From Stemphylium vesicarium (lineage: Eukaryota > Ascomycota > Dothideomycetes > Pleosporales > Pleosporaceae), in NCBI GenBank assembly GCA_004380135.1, contig QXCR01000011.1, positions 62,001 through 126,000 on the forward strand: DNA of 64,000 nucleotides. The letters are read 5' to 3'. A model generated the notes under the pieces. The model saw only the letters and a program-made list of their open reading frames with translations, did no database searches and was not told where the DNA came from. Shown piece by piece: positions 44,601-56,446 of the stretch. A program made the position numbers and the translations under genes. Every line of letters begins with the position of its first letter. Position 1 is the stretch's first letter.

Positions 44601-47600
44601 GGCAGAGAAGGTTTTGGAGGATTCAAAGGATGTGGTGGAGGAGGAGGAGGAGGAGGAAAAGAAGGACATAGCGCAAGATAAGCAAGAGAAAGAGGAGGGA
44701 GAAGAGGGTATCATTGGACCTAGCAAGCAAGAGCCGACGAGCGTGCAAGAGGAGGTACCAGAGAGTGTGGAGGGGGAGTCGCTGGATGTTGATCGGCCAG
44801 CTGCATCGAGCCAGTTGCAAGAGCCGATGGTTGTCGCAGACGCCGAGACTGTGACTGAGGAGACGACTCTCAAGGAGAAGAGAGGGGAATCAGTTGTTGG
44901 AGAGGAGCTTCTGCAGGTTTCATCTGACCCTCTTGTTCAGGAGCCGACGCCAACTTCACAGGTCGAACCAGCCCTGCCCGAAAAGCCTTTTGCCTTGCCG
45001 CCAGGATCTCAGGAGGAAAACGCCGTCGTAGTCGACGACTCTACACAGTCGGTAGTTCCAGATTCACAAGAGACAAAAGCGGTCTCAGAGGAAACTGTTA
45101 CGCAGCCTTCTGAGATCCCGACTGGACTTACAGGAGAGGCCGAAGAAAAGACATTCAGTTCGTCCAAGAAAGAGGGCGAGAAGAGTAAGCCTGACGCTGC
45201 CGCCGCCGCCGACGAGCCAGCGCAAGATAACAGCGTCCTGGAGCCCAGGCCTGAGCTTGTTTTCGAGGAACAGCCCAGCAAGACTACAGTCACTCCAGAG
45301 GCCGAACATCCGGTGAGATGTACGGTCGAGGATGTCAAGCCTACAGAAGACGTCGCTCGCGTTGAGAGTGACGTAGTTGTCCCACCACCCAAATCCGAAA
45401 CAGTCGACAAGGTCACTGCGAGCACCGAAGCTACGAAGGCTGAAGAGAGCGATCCGGCAGTCGTTACCAAAGAGCGCATTGATGCGACTGCACAGCCAGA
45501 AGCTGCTTTGTCAATGCCAATTGTCGGCAATGAAGTAGCCGTTGCAAAGTCCGCCGAGGAAGGCACCAATCGCAGCCTAGACGCCGTTGAGTCATCTTAT
45601 TTTGCCCCTCTGGATGCCCAACAACCATCGGAACCAGTCATTGAGGAGCCTAGCTCTCCAAAGAAAAGCAAAAAGAAGAGCAAGAAGGCTAAGCGGCAGT
45701 CTGAAATCGCTGCCCCAGTTGAGGCCCTCCCCGAGATCCAGGACGCACAGCCACAACAGGTGAATGAGATCTTGTCAGAACCCGCTATACAGACTCAAGA
45801 GCCAATCGTTGAACCTGAAGTGTCTCACGAGACTGTTGAGGAGATCACTCAAGAGCAAACGCCCAAAGTCGATGATATCCAGCCTGCCGCTGGCACGTCC
45901 GTCACTCCAGTGTCCGATCTCCAGCCTGCGGTGATCGAACAGCCGCTCCCATCAACTCCCGACGATGTAGTACGACCTGTCTCGCCTGTCGCTGAGCAAA
46001 AGAAATCTACCGAGTCTCGAGAGATCGCACCTGAGCAAGCGGGAGTAACGCAATCTCCCCCAGAGACCTCAAATGAGCAGCCGGAAGCAACACAGCCTTC
46101 TTTAGAGACTTCTATCGAGTCTCAGCCGCTCACAGAAGAGCCTCCAGCCCCAGCGCCTTCTAAGAAAGACAAGAAAAAGGCAAAAAAGGCAAAGAAGGCA
46201 AAGAAGCAAGCTGACAGCGCGACACCGACAGTGGAGGCTTTTGGTGTTCAGCAGAAGCCGGATGAGGTTGTTCCTACTCCAGTTGATGATGTGGTGGCTG
46301 AGCCGAAGCTTGAATCAACATCCACTGAAGACAGCGCTATTGCATCGCAACAGGAGGTGGTTTCGACAGTCCCGGACAGCGCGGTTGTTAAGCCCACCCC
46401 GTCTGAAACTGTGCAGATTCCTGCCATCGAAGACCCCGCCGAGTCGTCTAAGCCAGAGGACTCGCAGCCTGTCGCAGACGTAACAAGCGAGCCTGCAGCT
46501 GTTGTTTCCGAGACATTTCCAGAAGTACCTGTGATCAATCTGCCGGCTGAGACGACCGAAGATCAGCCTGCTCCAGCAATCCTCCCCGAGCCATCGTCAG
46601 GGGCCACGCCTGTAAACGTCACCGAAGCTGAGCCATTGCCTCTTCCCAGCGTAGAGCCTGAGACCTCGCTCGACGCCGCATCTCTATCGAAGAAAGACAA
46701 GAAGAAAGCTAAGAAGGCAAAGGCTTTGGAGACGACCACTCCGGTGAGTGAAGCGGCTTCTGACCCTCAAGTCGAAACGGACCGTGAGCTTGACACTACC
46801 GAGTCTGCCGACAAGGTAGTTACGGCGGACGAAGTTTCACCATCTACACCTCAGCCAGCGCTTGTTGTGGATGATGCGCCTGCAGCACCCACTCTCAACG
46901 AGGAATCCGCTTCAAAGACAACCGTCGTCCAGGACTCGCCGGTGGTATTGCCCGATACTCCACAAGGGCCTATTGCTGAGCAGCCGCGCGAAGCTGCACA
47001 AGTCAACGATCTGCCATCAACCGGATTTGAGGAACTCCCCATTGTAGATGAGCCTACCGTTAGCCATCCTATCAAGGAGACTGCGGCCGACGTATCTAGC
47101 GCTGCTTCTCAGCATGAGACTATCACCCAAGAAGAACACCAGATCGAGCCTGAACAAGCGATCGTTTTACCTGCACGAGTCATTGAGCCTTCCTTGGATG
47201 AGCTGGCATCGCCTCCGGCATTGAAGAAGAAGAGCAAGAAGAAGGCCAAGAAGTCAGAAGCTGCCACGCCAATTGCCGACGTCCCACCCGAGACCAAATC
47301 GGAAGCCATCGCTACGCCATCCGTTGACGTTCCCACGCCTGTAGTAGATGTGCAGGAGCCTGTCAAGTCCGCCATCAACGAGCAGTCCAAGATCCAAGAG
47401 ACCGAGGCCATCCCGGAGCCTGCCACAGTGCTAGAAGAAGCTGCCCCAGCGCTCTTCCCTCAGTCGGAGCCCGTTCTCGACGAGCAAAATTTGATACCGA
47501 CTGAAGTCGAGAAGACGGTGCCTACGGAGGAAGTCAAGCCAGAAGCTACTATCGAAGAGTCCACACTCGGTCGTAAGTTAAGCAAAAAGGAAGAGAATAA

Positions 47601-50600
47601 AGCCCAGAAACAGGCTGCTGCACTTGATGATACCCCCATCGTCGAGAGCGAGTCTGTGATCGAGCCCGTTGCTGCGCCTTTGACCGAACAAGTCACAACA
47701 GAGCCTCTCACGGTATCCGATCTTGTCAACACTTCATTTCAACAAGTTCAACAACCGACTCCGGTGGAATCGTCACCAGCCCAAGAGACTTTGGTCGAGC
47801 CTGAAGCTACGCGTGACTTACCAGAACCGACGATCAAAGATATCACTGCAGTACCCGCCGAAGTGCAAACTCGAGACAGTGCCTTGGAAGATGCCGCTCC
47901 CAAAAAGTCGAAGAAGGCGGAGAAAGATAAGAAGAGCAAGAGCCCGTCAGCTGCTCTAGACGTAGCCGACGAGCCCGCTAGCATACCTTCCGAACTTCCT
48001 GAGCAGGCACAGGCACCACAAGCCCGGGAGGCAGAGACCATTGTCAGCGGGCCACAACCGCAGCCGTTCCCCGTCTTCCAGGAAAATATCAGCTCTGTCC
48101 CAGACACAGAAAGCCGCGTCAAGGAGACAGTAGTCGAGCCCGCACAGATCGAGAAGCAGCCTCTTCCCATCACTGCCGATGTTCCAGCTCAGCCAGAACA
48201 GCCCGATGAGCCAACCCCGTCGCACGAGGAACAAGTGTCTGTTCTACCAGAGAGCGCGTCACCCAACGATGTCCCATCAGGCGGCTATCACGCTCCTGAG
48301 TCTTTAGAACAACCTCAAGCACCAATCGTGCCCGAGCTTGTTGGGCAGACCCTCCCTCAGCAACCCACCGCGGATGTTCGACCCATCGAAGAGGTCGTCG
48401 AAGCTCTTAGTCAATCTATGGAAGTTGATCAGGTCCAGGTCTTACCGGCTCACGGAGTTACTGAGACGCCAAGCGAATCGCAACCACTTGTGGACACTCA
48501 GAGAGACGAGAGTGAAGTCGTACTGGACACTGCCCCACCCAAAGAGCCGAAGAAAGACAAGAAGAGCATCACAGCTTCTAGTGATGCTACGCCAACCGAA
48601 GCTCTTGTCGAGCCAGTACAAACGATTGAAGAGACCAGCAACAGTCTTTGTCAGACCCCAGAGCAGATCGACACCCAGCAAAGCATTGTTGAGCCAGTCG
48701 TTCCCTGCGAGCCCATCGTCAACGAGCCTACCATCGAAGCGCCGTCAGCCAATACACCCGATGTGCCTGCGACAGAAGCTATCGATCGGCGAGATGAGCA
48801 GGAGCTTCAGAAGTCTCAAGATCCGGAGCCTCCACTATCTCCTTCAATGTCGAAGAAGGGCAAGAAGAAGAGCAAGAAGAGCAAAACGGCGACTGAAGAA
48901 GTTCAGAAGAAGAGGCTTGCGCCAGCTATGCCCAGCAGCGAGGTGCAGACTCCTGTTGTGGCAGGGGCCGCACCCACCCAACCCGAAGTTTTCCTCACTC
49001 CCTTCGAACCCATCGCTCAACCAGAAAGTGCGCCAGCTGCGGAAGAACCCCAAAGCGAACCATTGCCGAGCTTGGGCGATGTGCCAGTGAAAGAAACCTC
49101 TCGCGACATTGTCGACAAGACCATCGAACCCTCGACTGCGCCTCAAGATGTTGAGCCAACTACTCAACAGGCTGTCGTTCCCGCATCCGAGCTCTCGCCG
49201 TCTCTCAAAGTCATCCGAGACGAAGCAACCGACCTTCGCGTCCGTTCCGAAGCACTTGATGCTGAGCTTGCACCAAGCAAGAAGGTTGAGGAATCCCCCA
49301 CCGTTGCATCCACTTCTATCCTCGACGCTGTCAAGAAGCTCACAGAGAAGAACAAGAAGAAGAAGGCGAGAAAGAGCAAGAGCATCTCCGACTCTACACC
49401 AACGACTCCTGCAGCTGAATCTCAGGCTGCGGTTGAGACGAAGGAGGTTGTTGAGAAGTCTGCTCTTGCGCCTTTAATTGATGAGCCCGCGGTGGTTGAG
49501 GAACGTGCCGTGGAGCAGAAACAGACTGTGAATGAACCTATTTCTGAGAAGCTTGTTGAAGAGGAGCCCGCCGTCACAGAGCCTGTTATGGAGACGCCCG
49601 CCACGGAGACCAAAGAGGCCATCGAGATACCTGTTGTGGAAACAGAACAACCGCCGATCGATGCATCTTCTCGCAAGCTGAGTAAGAAAGAGAGGAACCG
49701 GAAGGCGAAGGAGCTTGCTCTAAGCGCGGACGAGCCTGCGGGAGAGTCTGCAGGGCCAGGCATGCCAGTGAAAGAATCATACGAGCCCGCCAACCAGCAG
49801 CCGACCGAAGGCTTTCCAGCCGTCCCTGAGGCGCAATCTGACTCTCAAGCATTGGTTAAAGACGACATCGTACCTCCTTCCATTGTTGCTGAAAAGGTTC
49901 AAGAAACGGTCACCAAGGAGCCGTTCACTATACCGACGGAACTTAGCAAGAAAGACAAGAAGAGAGCGAAGCAAGAAGCTTCGGTAGAGGACGCTTCAAC
50001 AGTACTCCTCGAGACGATCATTCCAGCTACTCCGACTGAGACTCGCGAAATATTTCTTCCTAGCTACGACGTGGCTGTACCTACGCCAGCGCCCGCGCTA
50101 GAAGAATCTCTTACCCCCACCACCGAGCCTACTCAAGAAGATGCGCACCACACAACATCGCCTATCCTCAACCCAGCCTTTGAAACCAATCAGGCAGAGG
50201 CGACACACGTTGTAGTAGAAGAGGCAACACGAGATGTCAATGAGCCGTCGATGCCTTCAGTGGCAGAAGAAACCGCCAAGCCAGCCGTGCTGCCTACAGT
50301 CGTTGAGCAGCAAATAACGACTGTCGAAGAATCTCCCGCACTTTCCCGCAAGCTCAACAAGAAAGAAGAGAAGAGGGCTAAGCAAGAAGCCATTGCTGTA
50401 GCGGAGCCTGAGCCTGTTCCTGAGCCTGTCCCTGAGCCAACGCCATCATCCGAGACACGCGAACCTGTCGTGACAGAAGCATCGCGCGCATTGCCAGATA
50501 TCCAGAGTGAGCTTCCAGTACTTCCCAGCGAGTCGCGGGGCCTTCAAGATGTCCCTCTCGCAAAGGTACCTTCGCAAGATGTGACAACAGTGACGGAAGA

Positions 50601-53600
50601 GACCGTTGAGTCGCAGCCAACAATGGAACGGCGACTGTCTACAAAGCCAGAGGTGATCCCTACTGAGCCTAAATCGGAAGCTGTTCCAGCTCAAGGCCCC
50701 ACTTCTACCCAAAAGCCAGAACCGACTTTCTCTCCTCCGGAACGCAAACAGAGCAAGAAAGAGAAGAGGCAGGATGAGGTGACCGACGTGGCGCAGCCTT
50801 CAAAGTCTGAGGACGTGGTGATCACCGATGTCATGACCAAAGAGCAGCCAACGGAGCTACTGCAGCCTGTGATCGTTGACACTCCATCTACTGAGACGAC
50901 ACCCGAAGCTGAAGCTACTCAGAAGAAGACCAAAAAGGAGACCCGAAAGTCAAAGTCTGCTAGTATCCACCCAGCGACTTTGCCCAAAGCAAGCACATCT
51001 GAGCTGGTCGCGGTACCTGCGCCATCAGAGACCACTCGCGAAGGAGAGGCGCAAGCGCGGGAATCACCCAAGAACTTCGATGACCGACGCTCTTCACCCC
51101 AGATTTTTATTGAACAGCCAGAGACGTCCACCGTATCCGAAAATGCCACCGAGAACCTCAACATAGCCGCGCCAGCACCTGAGTTAGAACCTGAAGTTAC
51201 TCCCATCAAGATGAAGAAGCAGCGCAAGTCGCAAGGCGTAGAACCAGCATCGGAGCGCGAGCCTACCATTCAGCCTGCACAGAAGCATAGCATTGCACTA
51301 CCATACGATCCGTTCAAGATGAGCCAACCTACTAGCATGGCTCCTCCGGCTGTGCCCTCTCACGCATCTGCTCAAGCTTCCGAGCCTGCCCAATCACCAG
51401 CGCTTCAGAAGAAGTCATCCAAAAAGCACAAACTGGCAGCGTTGTTTGAGCGCGGCGAAGCTCAAGAAGGCCCCTCTGCTGAGCGGGACTTGCGCAGAGA
51501 AGGGTCTGGGAGCGTCAAGAACCTCGCCGAGCAGTACGAAAACCAATCTCGGTCAATTACTCCCATACTCCCTCCTTCTCCCGAGAAGCGCAGTCTTTCG
51601 CCCGAAAAACGACACTTGTCCCGAGTCATGTCCCGGAGCCAGCTGGGTCTAGGTTCACCAGGGCGATCGGACTCAAAATCACCAGCAAGAGAGATTGATT
51701 TCGCTGCTACAGTCGCTGCCAGTTTGCAAGAGTCTGGCTTTGATCCTGGCTATGTGATCAACGACAAGTCATTTCATCGCTCGAACTCCATCTCAAGCAA
51801 CCACGACATCGCTCCAGACGATGATGTAACTGCTGCTAAGGAAAGGGCGAGCAGATCTCGACTCGGGAGTATGAGCCGCTCGTCATCGGTCTCTGGTTCG
51901 CCCAACGCCCGGCCAACTCGCCCCGTCGAGCCTGATGTCCTGCCGCCAATTGAAGTAGCTATGGGATCTACAGGTGCTGCTTCTTTCGATCCACTAGATA
52001 TTCTTAACGACCCAGCTTTCGCAACAAGAAAATCGCCTCCTGGTGTACTTGAGGAGGCTGATCCTGACGAGCTGGCTGGTTCTTCGTCTCTGAGAAGGAA
52101 CAAGAGCAACAAGAAGCGAAAGCCTTTACCAGGGACGCCAGTAGAGACGACTCTAACTGCGGTAGAGGGGGAGACTTCGATTGCGCCAGCGAAGCGAAGC
52201 AAGAAGCCAAAGAAGGATACCGAACAGGCTCCGCTTTCGCAGGACAGTGTTGAGTATGCAGCTGCAAGAACTCCGGCGATTGAGACTCTGCCAGTGTCTC
52301 TTGCTGTTGAGACTTCAGCTGACTCCACAGTCCGCGAAGCTCAATCTGACCAGACCTTGCCTGTTGCGACAAAAGAAGCTCCAATTCTCTCAGATCGCCA
52401 GACATATCAGAAGACGAAAGACGAAGAAAGCCACGAGACGAAGGGTGCAGAATCAAGAAAGGAAGACAAGAAGGTGAAGAGGGAGAAGGCGAGGCGGGAG
52501 GGCATCAAAGAAGACCTTGCCAGCCTACCAGTCACATTTGATCAGGAGCCACGATCGCTGACTGCTGGGGAGCCCGAGGAGTACCCGTTTCCACAGGTCG
52601 TGCAGAAGGAGGAAAGCTCACTATCGTCAAAGGAGGAGTCACGTAAGAAAGAGTTGGAGAAAGAGAGGGATATGGATTCATGGGCTCCGTCGCCAGAAAA
52701 GAAGGTCAAGAAAAGCAGGAAAGGAAAGGAGAAGGCTGAGGAGGAAATGGAACAGGTCAAGAACCGAGAAGCACCGATTGAGACATCATCCACAGCTCAA
52801 GAACATCACAAACGCAGAACACATCCGGTGTCGTTCGACGAAGAACGGCCGGACGAGAAGCGCCTCCACAGGCTGGAGTCTTCACGAGAGCTCAAGCTTG
52901 CGGCCGAAAGGACAACATCACCGGCAACTACAGAGCGAGAGCCATCAAAAGAGACCTTGGCCAAAAAGGTCAAGCAACGTTCGAAGGAGCAGAAGACGCC
53001 GCTGGGCTCGCCATCTCGTGCAATCGCAAGCGATCAAGATATGGGAGACAGTCCAGCGTTGCCAGAACATGCAACATACCCTGGAGCTTCGACCCCAAGC
53101 ACTGAGATGGCAACGAAGGAGCGGACTTCTTACCTATTTGACTCTTCGCCATCAACGCGTGCCTATGGCACATCACCTGCAGTCCCACCACATAACCCAG
53201 CTCACGACAATCAAAGGGTGATTGAATCTCCGACAAAAGACAAGGGCGAGTCATCGCGAGCAGCCAAGAAGACACGCAGTGAATCGCAGCATGGTCGCAC
53301 CTCACCCACTAAGGAACTTAAGCAGAAAGAGCCATACCAGTCCATCTTCGGTGATCCCAACGAAAAGACGGCCGAGAAGAGTGCGCCGCCTGCGACACCA
53401 ACCAGCAGGCCCGAACGCTCAAGCACGCCTGGCAACACGCAGCTGGAGTCAATCACCGAAACCAGTCCAGAGGACACTGTCACCCACAAGAAGTCTCGAT
53501 CAACGACCGACATGGAGCAGCCGGATCGATCAATGAAGTCAGCCCGTCGCAGTGAGAGCTCAAAGATGCTGTCCGAGCGTCTTAGATCACCACCGCCTCG

Positions 53601-55905
53601 CACACCAACACCCTCGGGGCGGCGAAGCATACCAGCAGAGAGTATGGGCGGTCGGGTCACACCTTCAAGAGAATCACCATGGCACCAAGTCAACGAGAGC
53701 ATCGATCGCACAATGACTCTCAGTCCCGCACGCCAGATGCCTCGCTCATCTCCAAGCTCAGATCCGTTGAAGCAGTACATGGCTGAGCAGCGGTCGCCTA
53801 GTGTTCAGAGCCAACGTTCTTTGAGCAACATTGCGAGATTCAGATCTCCAGACCAAGAACGGCCCTCTAGCTCTATGAGCAGCCACTCCGCGCGCTCGCT
53901 GCGACGGGTGGATCGGCAAACGTCAGGTGACCTGAGATCGGCCTCCAGACTTGGCGCGGCCAGTGCGCAAGACGCTAACAGTGCGCAACCCAATCTCCCA
54001 AGCAGCGCTGCGGCTGGAACGTCATCAGTCTTCGCAGGCGCACCAAATTACGACCCTGTCCGCGGCGAAGGTAAAGGTCGCCGGGCCAGTATGGCTGAAA
54101 CCTTCGTAAGTAGTCTAAACATTGTTGCGACGGCTGTCTCAGTTGCTAATTGTCTTTTCTAGGAAGCATGGGGCGAGGCTCAAGGTTCGCCTATATCGCC
54201 CTCGCGCCCGCCGAGCGTGCGCAAACGCCAGAGTATGCAGATCATGGATTTGCAGACGCAACTTGATCAGCTCGCTGCGCAGAATGAATCTCTCGAGTTC
54301 GCCAAGGCTCGGGCTGAAGAGACACTCCAAGCTGCCCAACATCAACGCCAAGTTGACGAGCAGCTGGTGCATGAAGAAGTAGAAGCACGTGACCGCCAGA
54401 TCCATCAAAGGGATATCGATATTGCACAACTCAAGGATACGCTGCAGCGATTACAAGAAGAGATTCAGCGCTTAAAAGAACTCAACAACACTCTAACCGA
54501 TGCCAACCGCAATCTCACCAACGATGCCAACACACGGTATGCCCAGCTTCAAGCCGAGAATCGCGACCTCATCGAAGAAGCCAATGCACGATATGCGCAA
54601 CTACAGTCAGAAAATCGCAATCTTATCAATGACGCCAATGAAAGATATGCGCATCTCCAATCCGAAGGACAGATGGTTCAGGAGCAATGGCAGACCTCGC
54701 AACGAGAGCTGGAAGATCTTCGCCAGCAGCACACTCGCATGCAGCAAGGTCTAGCGGACGCGGTCCGCGACGAAGTTGGTGAAGCGCTTGATGAGCGCAA
54801 CGCCGAGATCGATCGCTTGAACGCAGAGCTCGCTGCTGCACGCGAACAGATCAAGAACCTCCAGAAGCAGATCCTGGCTTCCAAGAAGCCCAGCGAAAGC
54901 TTCCTCACTGTTCGCGATGAGGACTATTTCGATAGCGCATGCCAGCAGCTTTGCCAACATGTCCAAGGATGGGTGCTGCGATTCTCCAAGTTCTCGGATA
55001 CTCGCGCCTGTCGTCTCTCGTCGGAGATCTCGGGCGATACCAGGTTGGATCAGTCGACCCGCCAGAAGATCGACACCCGTCTAGACAATGCTGTCCTCGA
55101 TGGCTCGGATGTCGACGCACTTCTTGCGGACCGTGTCAAGCGACGAGACGTTTTCATGTCGGTTGTGATGACGATGATCTGGGAGTACGTGTTCACCAGA
55201 TACCTGTTCGGTATGGACAGAGAACAGCGACAGAAACTCAAAGCATTGGAGAAGACTTTGTCGGAAGTTGGCCCACCGCGCGCTGTAGCTCAATGGCGAG
55301 CTATTACACTCACCCTCCTTGCGAGGAGGGAGCCATTCATGCAGCAGCGCGCCCAAGACACAGAGGCTGTAGTGCACGAGATCTACAGCACACTCTCGAC
55401 GCTTCTTCCGCCACCATCACATCTGCAACGGCAGATCCAGGAGTCGCTGCGCAACGTCATGCGACTAGCTGTTGAGCTCTCAATCGAGATGCGCACCCAG
55501 CGAGCAGAGTACATCATGCTCCCACCACTGCAGCCAGAGTACGACACCAACGGTGATCTCATCGCGAAGGTCACGTTCAATGCCTCCCTCATGAATGAGC
55601 GATCAGGGGAGACGACTTCAAACGACGAACTCCAGGCACGTGGTGCGATAGTCAAGATCGTGCTCTTCCCGCTTGTCGTCAAGAAGGGCGACGATTTTGG
55701 AGAAGGCGAGGACGAGATTGTGGTATGTCCTGCGCAGGTTCTGGTGCAAGGATCAAAGAGTAAGAAGGTGGTCAGGGTAATGAGCGGCGCCATGTCTATC
55801 AATCGTCCAGACTCCAGGTCGAGTCGCGCCAGTCGCGTGATGAGCGTTGCTCCACCTGAGAGCACAATAATGGACTATGAGCAGCCAGGAAGCAACATGT
55901 TCTAG
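26621..55905 (+). CDS. lah: Giant leashin-type (LAH, 'involucrin repeat') Woronin-body tether
   Basis: Three exons: 26621-34456, 34534-54105, 54163-55905, with phase-0 introns of 77 and 57 nt; predicted 9,716 aa, over 1 MDa. Start ATG is in a CCACCATG context. Exon 1 (1-2612): basic Ser/Arg-rich start, a His-rich cluster, 'WWKDYEDVQKMEEYTEYIG', Ala/Gly-rich hydrophobic segments, an E/R-rich helix (~1195-1432). Exon 2 (2613-9136): conserved-looking 'VPIRFRKP' and 'REFRPLYLVERN' segments, nine FFTDDGKP-type repeats (3489-3861), then >5,000 residues of acidic Pro-rich spacer punctuated by Lys-rich modules. Exon 3 (9137-9716): a coiled coil, then a folded helical domain. By family knowledge, leashin ties peroxisome-derived Woronin bodies to the septum or cortex, with an N-terminal organelle end, a variable spacer and a C-terminal septal end. 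Assignment rests on architecture and repeat style; a shorter gene pair is possible (see findings). Confidence 0.83.
34061..34180 (+). repeat. 30-nt tandem repeat, 4 units, in frame
   Basis: Four directly adjacent 30-nt units at 34061, 34091, 34121 and 34151 each encode DDDRSSRKEK (the first begins in WDDDRSS context). They differ by only a few synonymous bases, so the expansion is recent and likely to vary in copy number. Because 30 is a multiple of three, changes keep the frame of the giant tether. Confidence 0.95.
37162..38280 (+). repeat. Nine-copy FF[TV]D-x-GKPxF motif array
   Basis: Within exon 2 of the giant tether a short motif, typically SSFFTDDGKPAFTFP, recurs nine times with FF codons near 37162, 37306, 37450, 37591, 37729, 37870, 38013, 38140 and 38251 (the middle values within a few bases). 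Mean spacing is about 136 nt (45 residues), and the spacers differ in sequence. FF, D, GKP and the following F are nearly invariant. Confidence 0.9.
54526..54687 (+). repeat. 18-residue (54-nt) coiled-coil repeat, 3 units
   Basis: Units at 54526, 54580 and 54634 encode ANxRYAQLQxENRxLIxx, a perfect 18-residue period in the C-terminal coiled coil of the giant tether. The third unit diverges at its end. Confidence 0.9.
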
Positions 55906-56446
55906 ATGGTTGCATTGCACGAGACGAACGACTCTCCTTTTGTTATTTGGTACGATGCAGGTGGACTTATTGTTTGGCGTTTGGGTCGAATAACATTACT
56001 ACTGAACGACTTTTCCTATGTTTGATTTTGGACTTTTCTTACTAGCATTGCGTGGAGCACACAGATAGCGACTCTAGTTTTTATTATGATTGAAGATACC
56101 GCATATAATAGTAGTCATTTTTACACTCCAAAACAATCGCGCTGCCCACGAACGTGATTGCCCGCCAAGTGGAGAAGGCGCGACACATGCGCCGCGACCA
56201 CGCGGCAGTCCCGCTTCCTCGGCTGTTCCTCGATCGTGCCGTGCCATTAGCCCTGATCTAGTCAACCCCGCTTGCTACCCCGGTGGCACAGTACTCGAAG
56301 CAGCTCCCTCCCGTCTTGGGTAAAGACTTAAAGGCCGCACCGACGCTATGTGAGGACCTAAAGGATAGCTGCGATCAGCGCAGCTTACACGACATCTCCT
56401 TTTCCTCCCCCCTCGGCCCTATTTCCCAGCATCGAAACCTGTCGCA
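55906..56446. other. Intergenic region between the tether gene and the SDR gene
   Basis: 541 nt, with T-rich 3'-flank sequence after 55905 and a CT-rich stretch (about 56390-56430) just before the SDR start. Nothing else is supported. Confidence 0.5.

Noticed and set aside
26621..55905. Treating the three long frames as three separate genes
   Set aside because: Gaps are 51 and 0 nt, splice sites are in phase, and the second and third frames do not begin with credible ATG starts at their 5' ends. Kept as an alternative only for a natural split at 34483.
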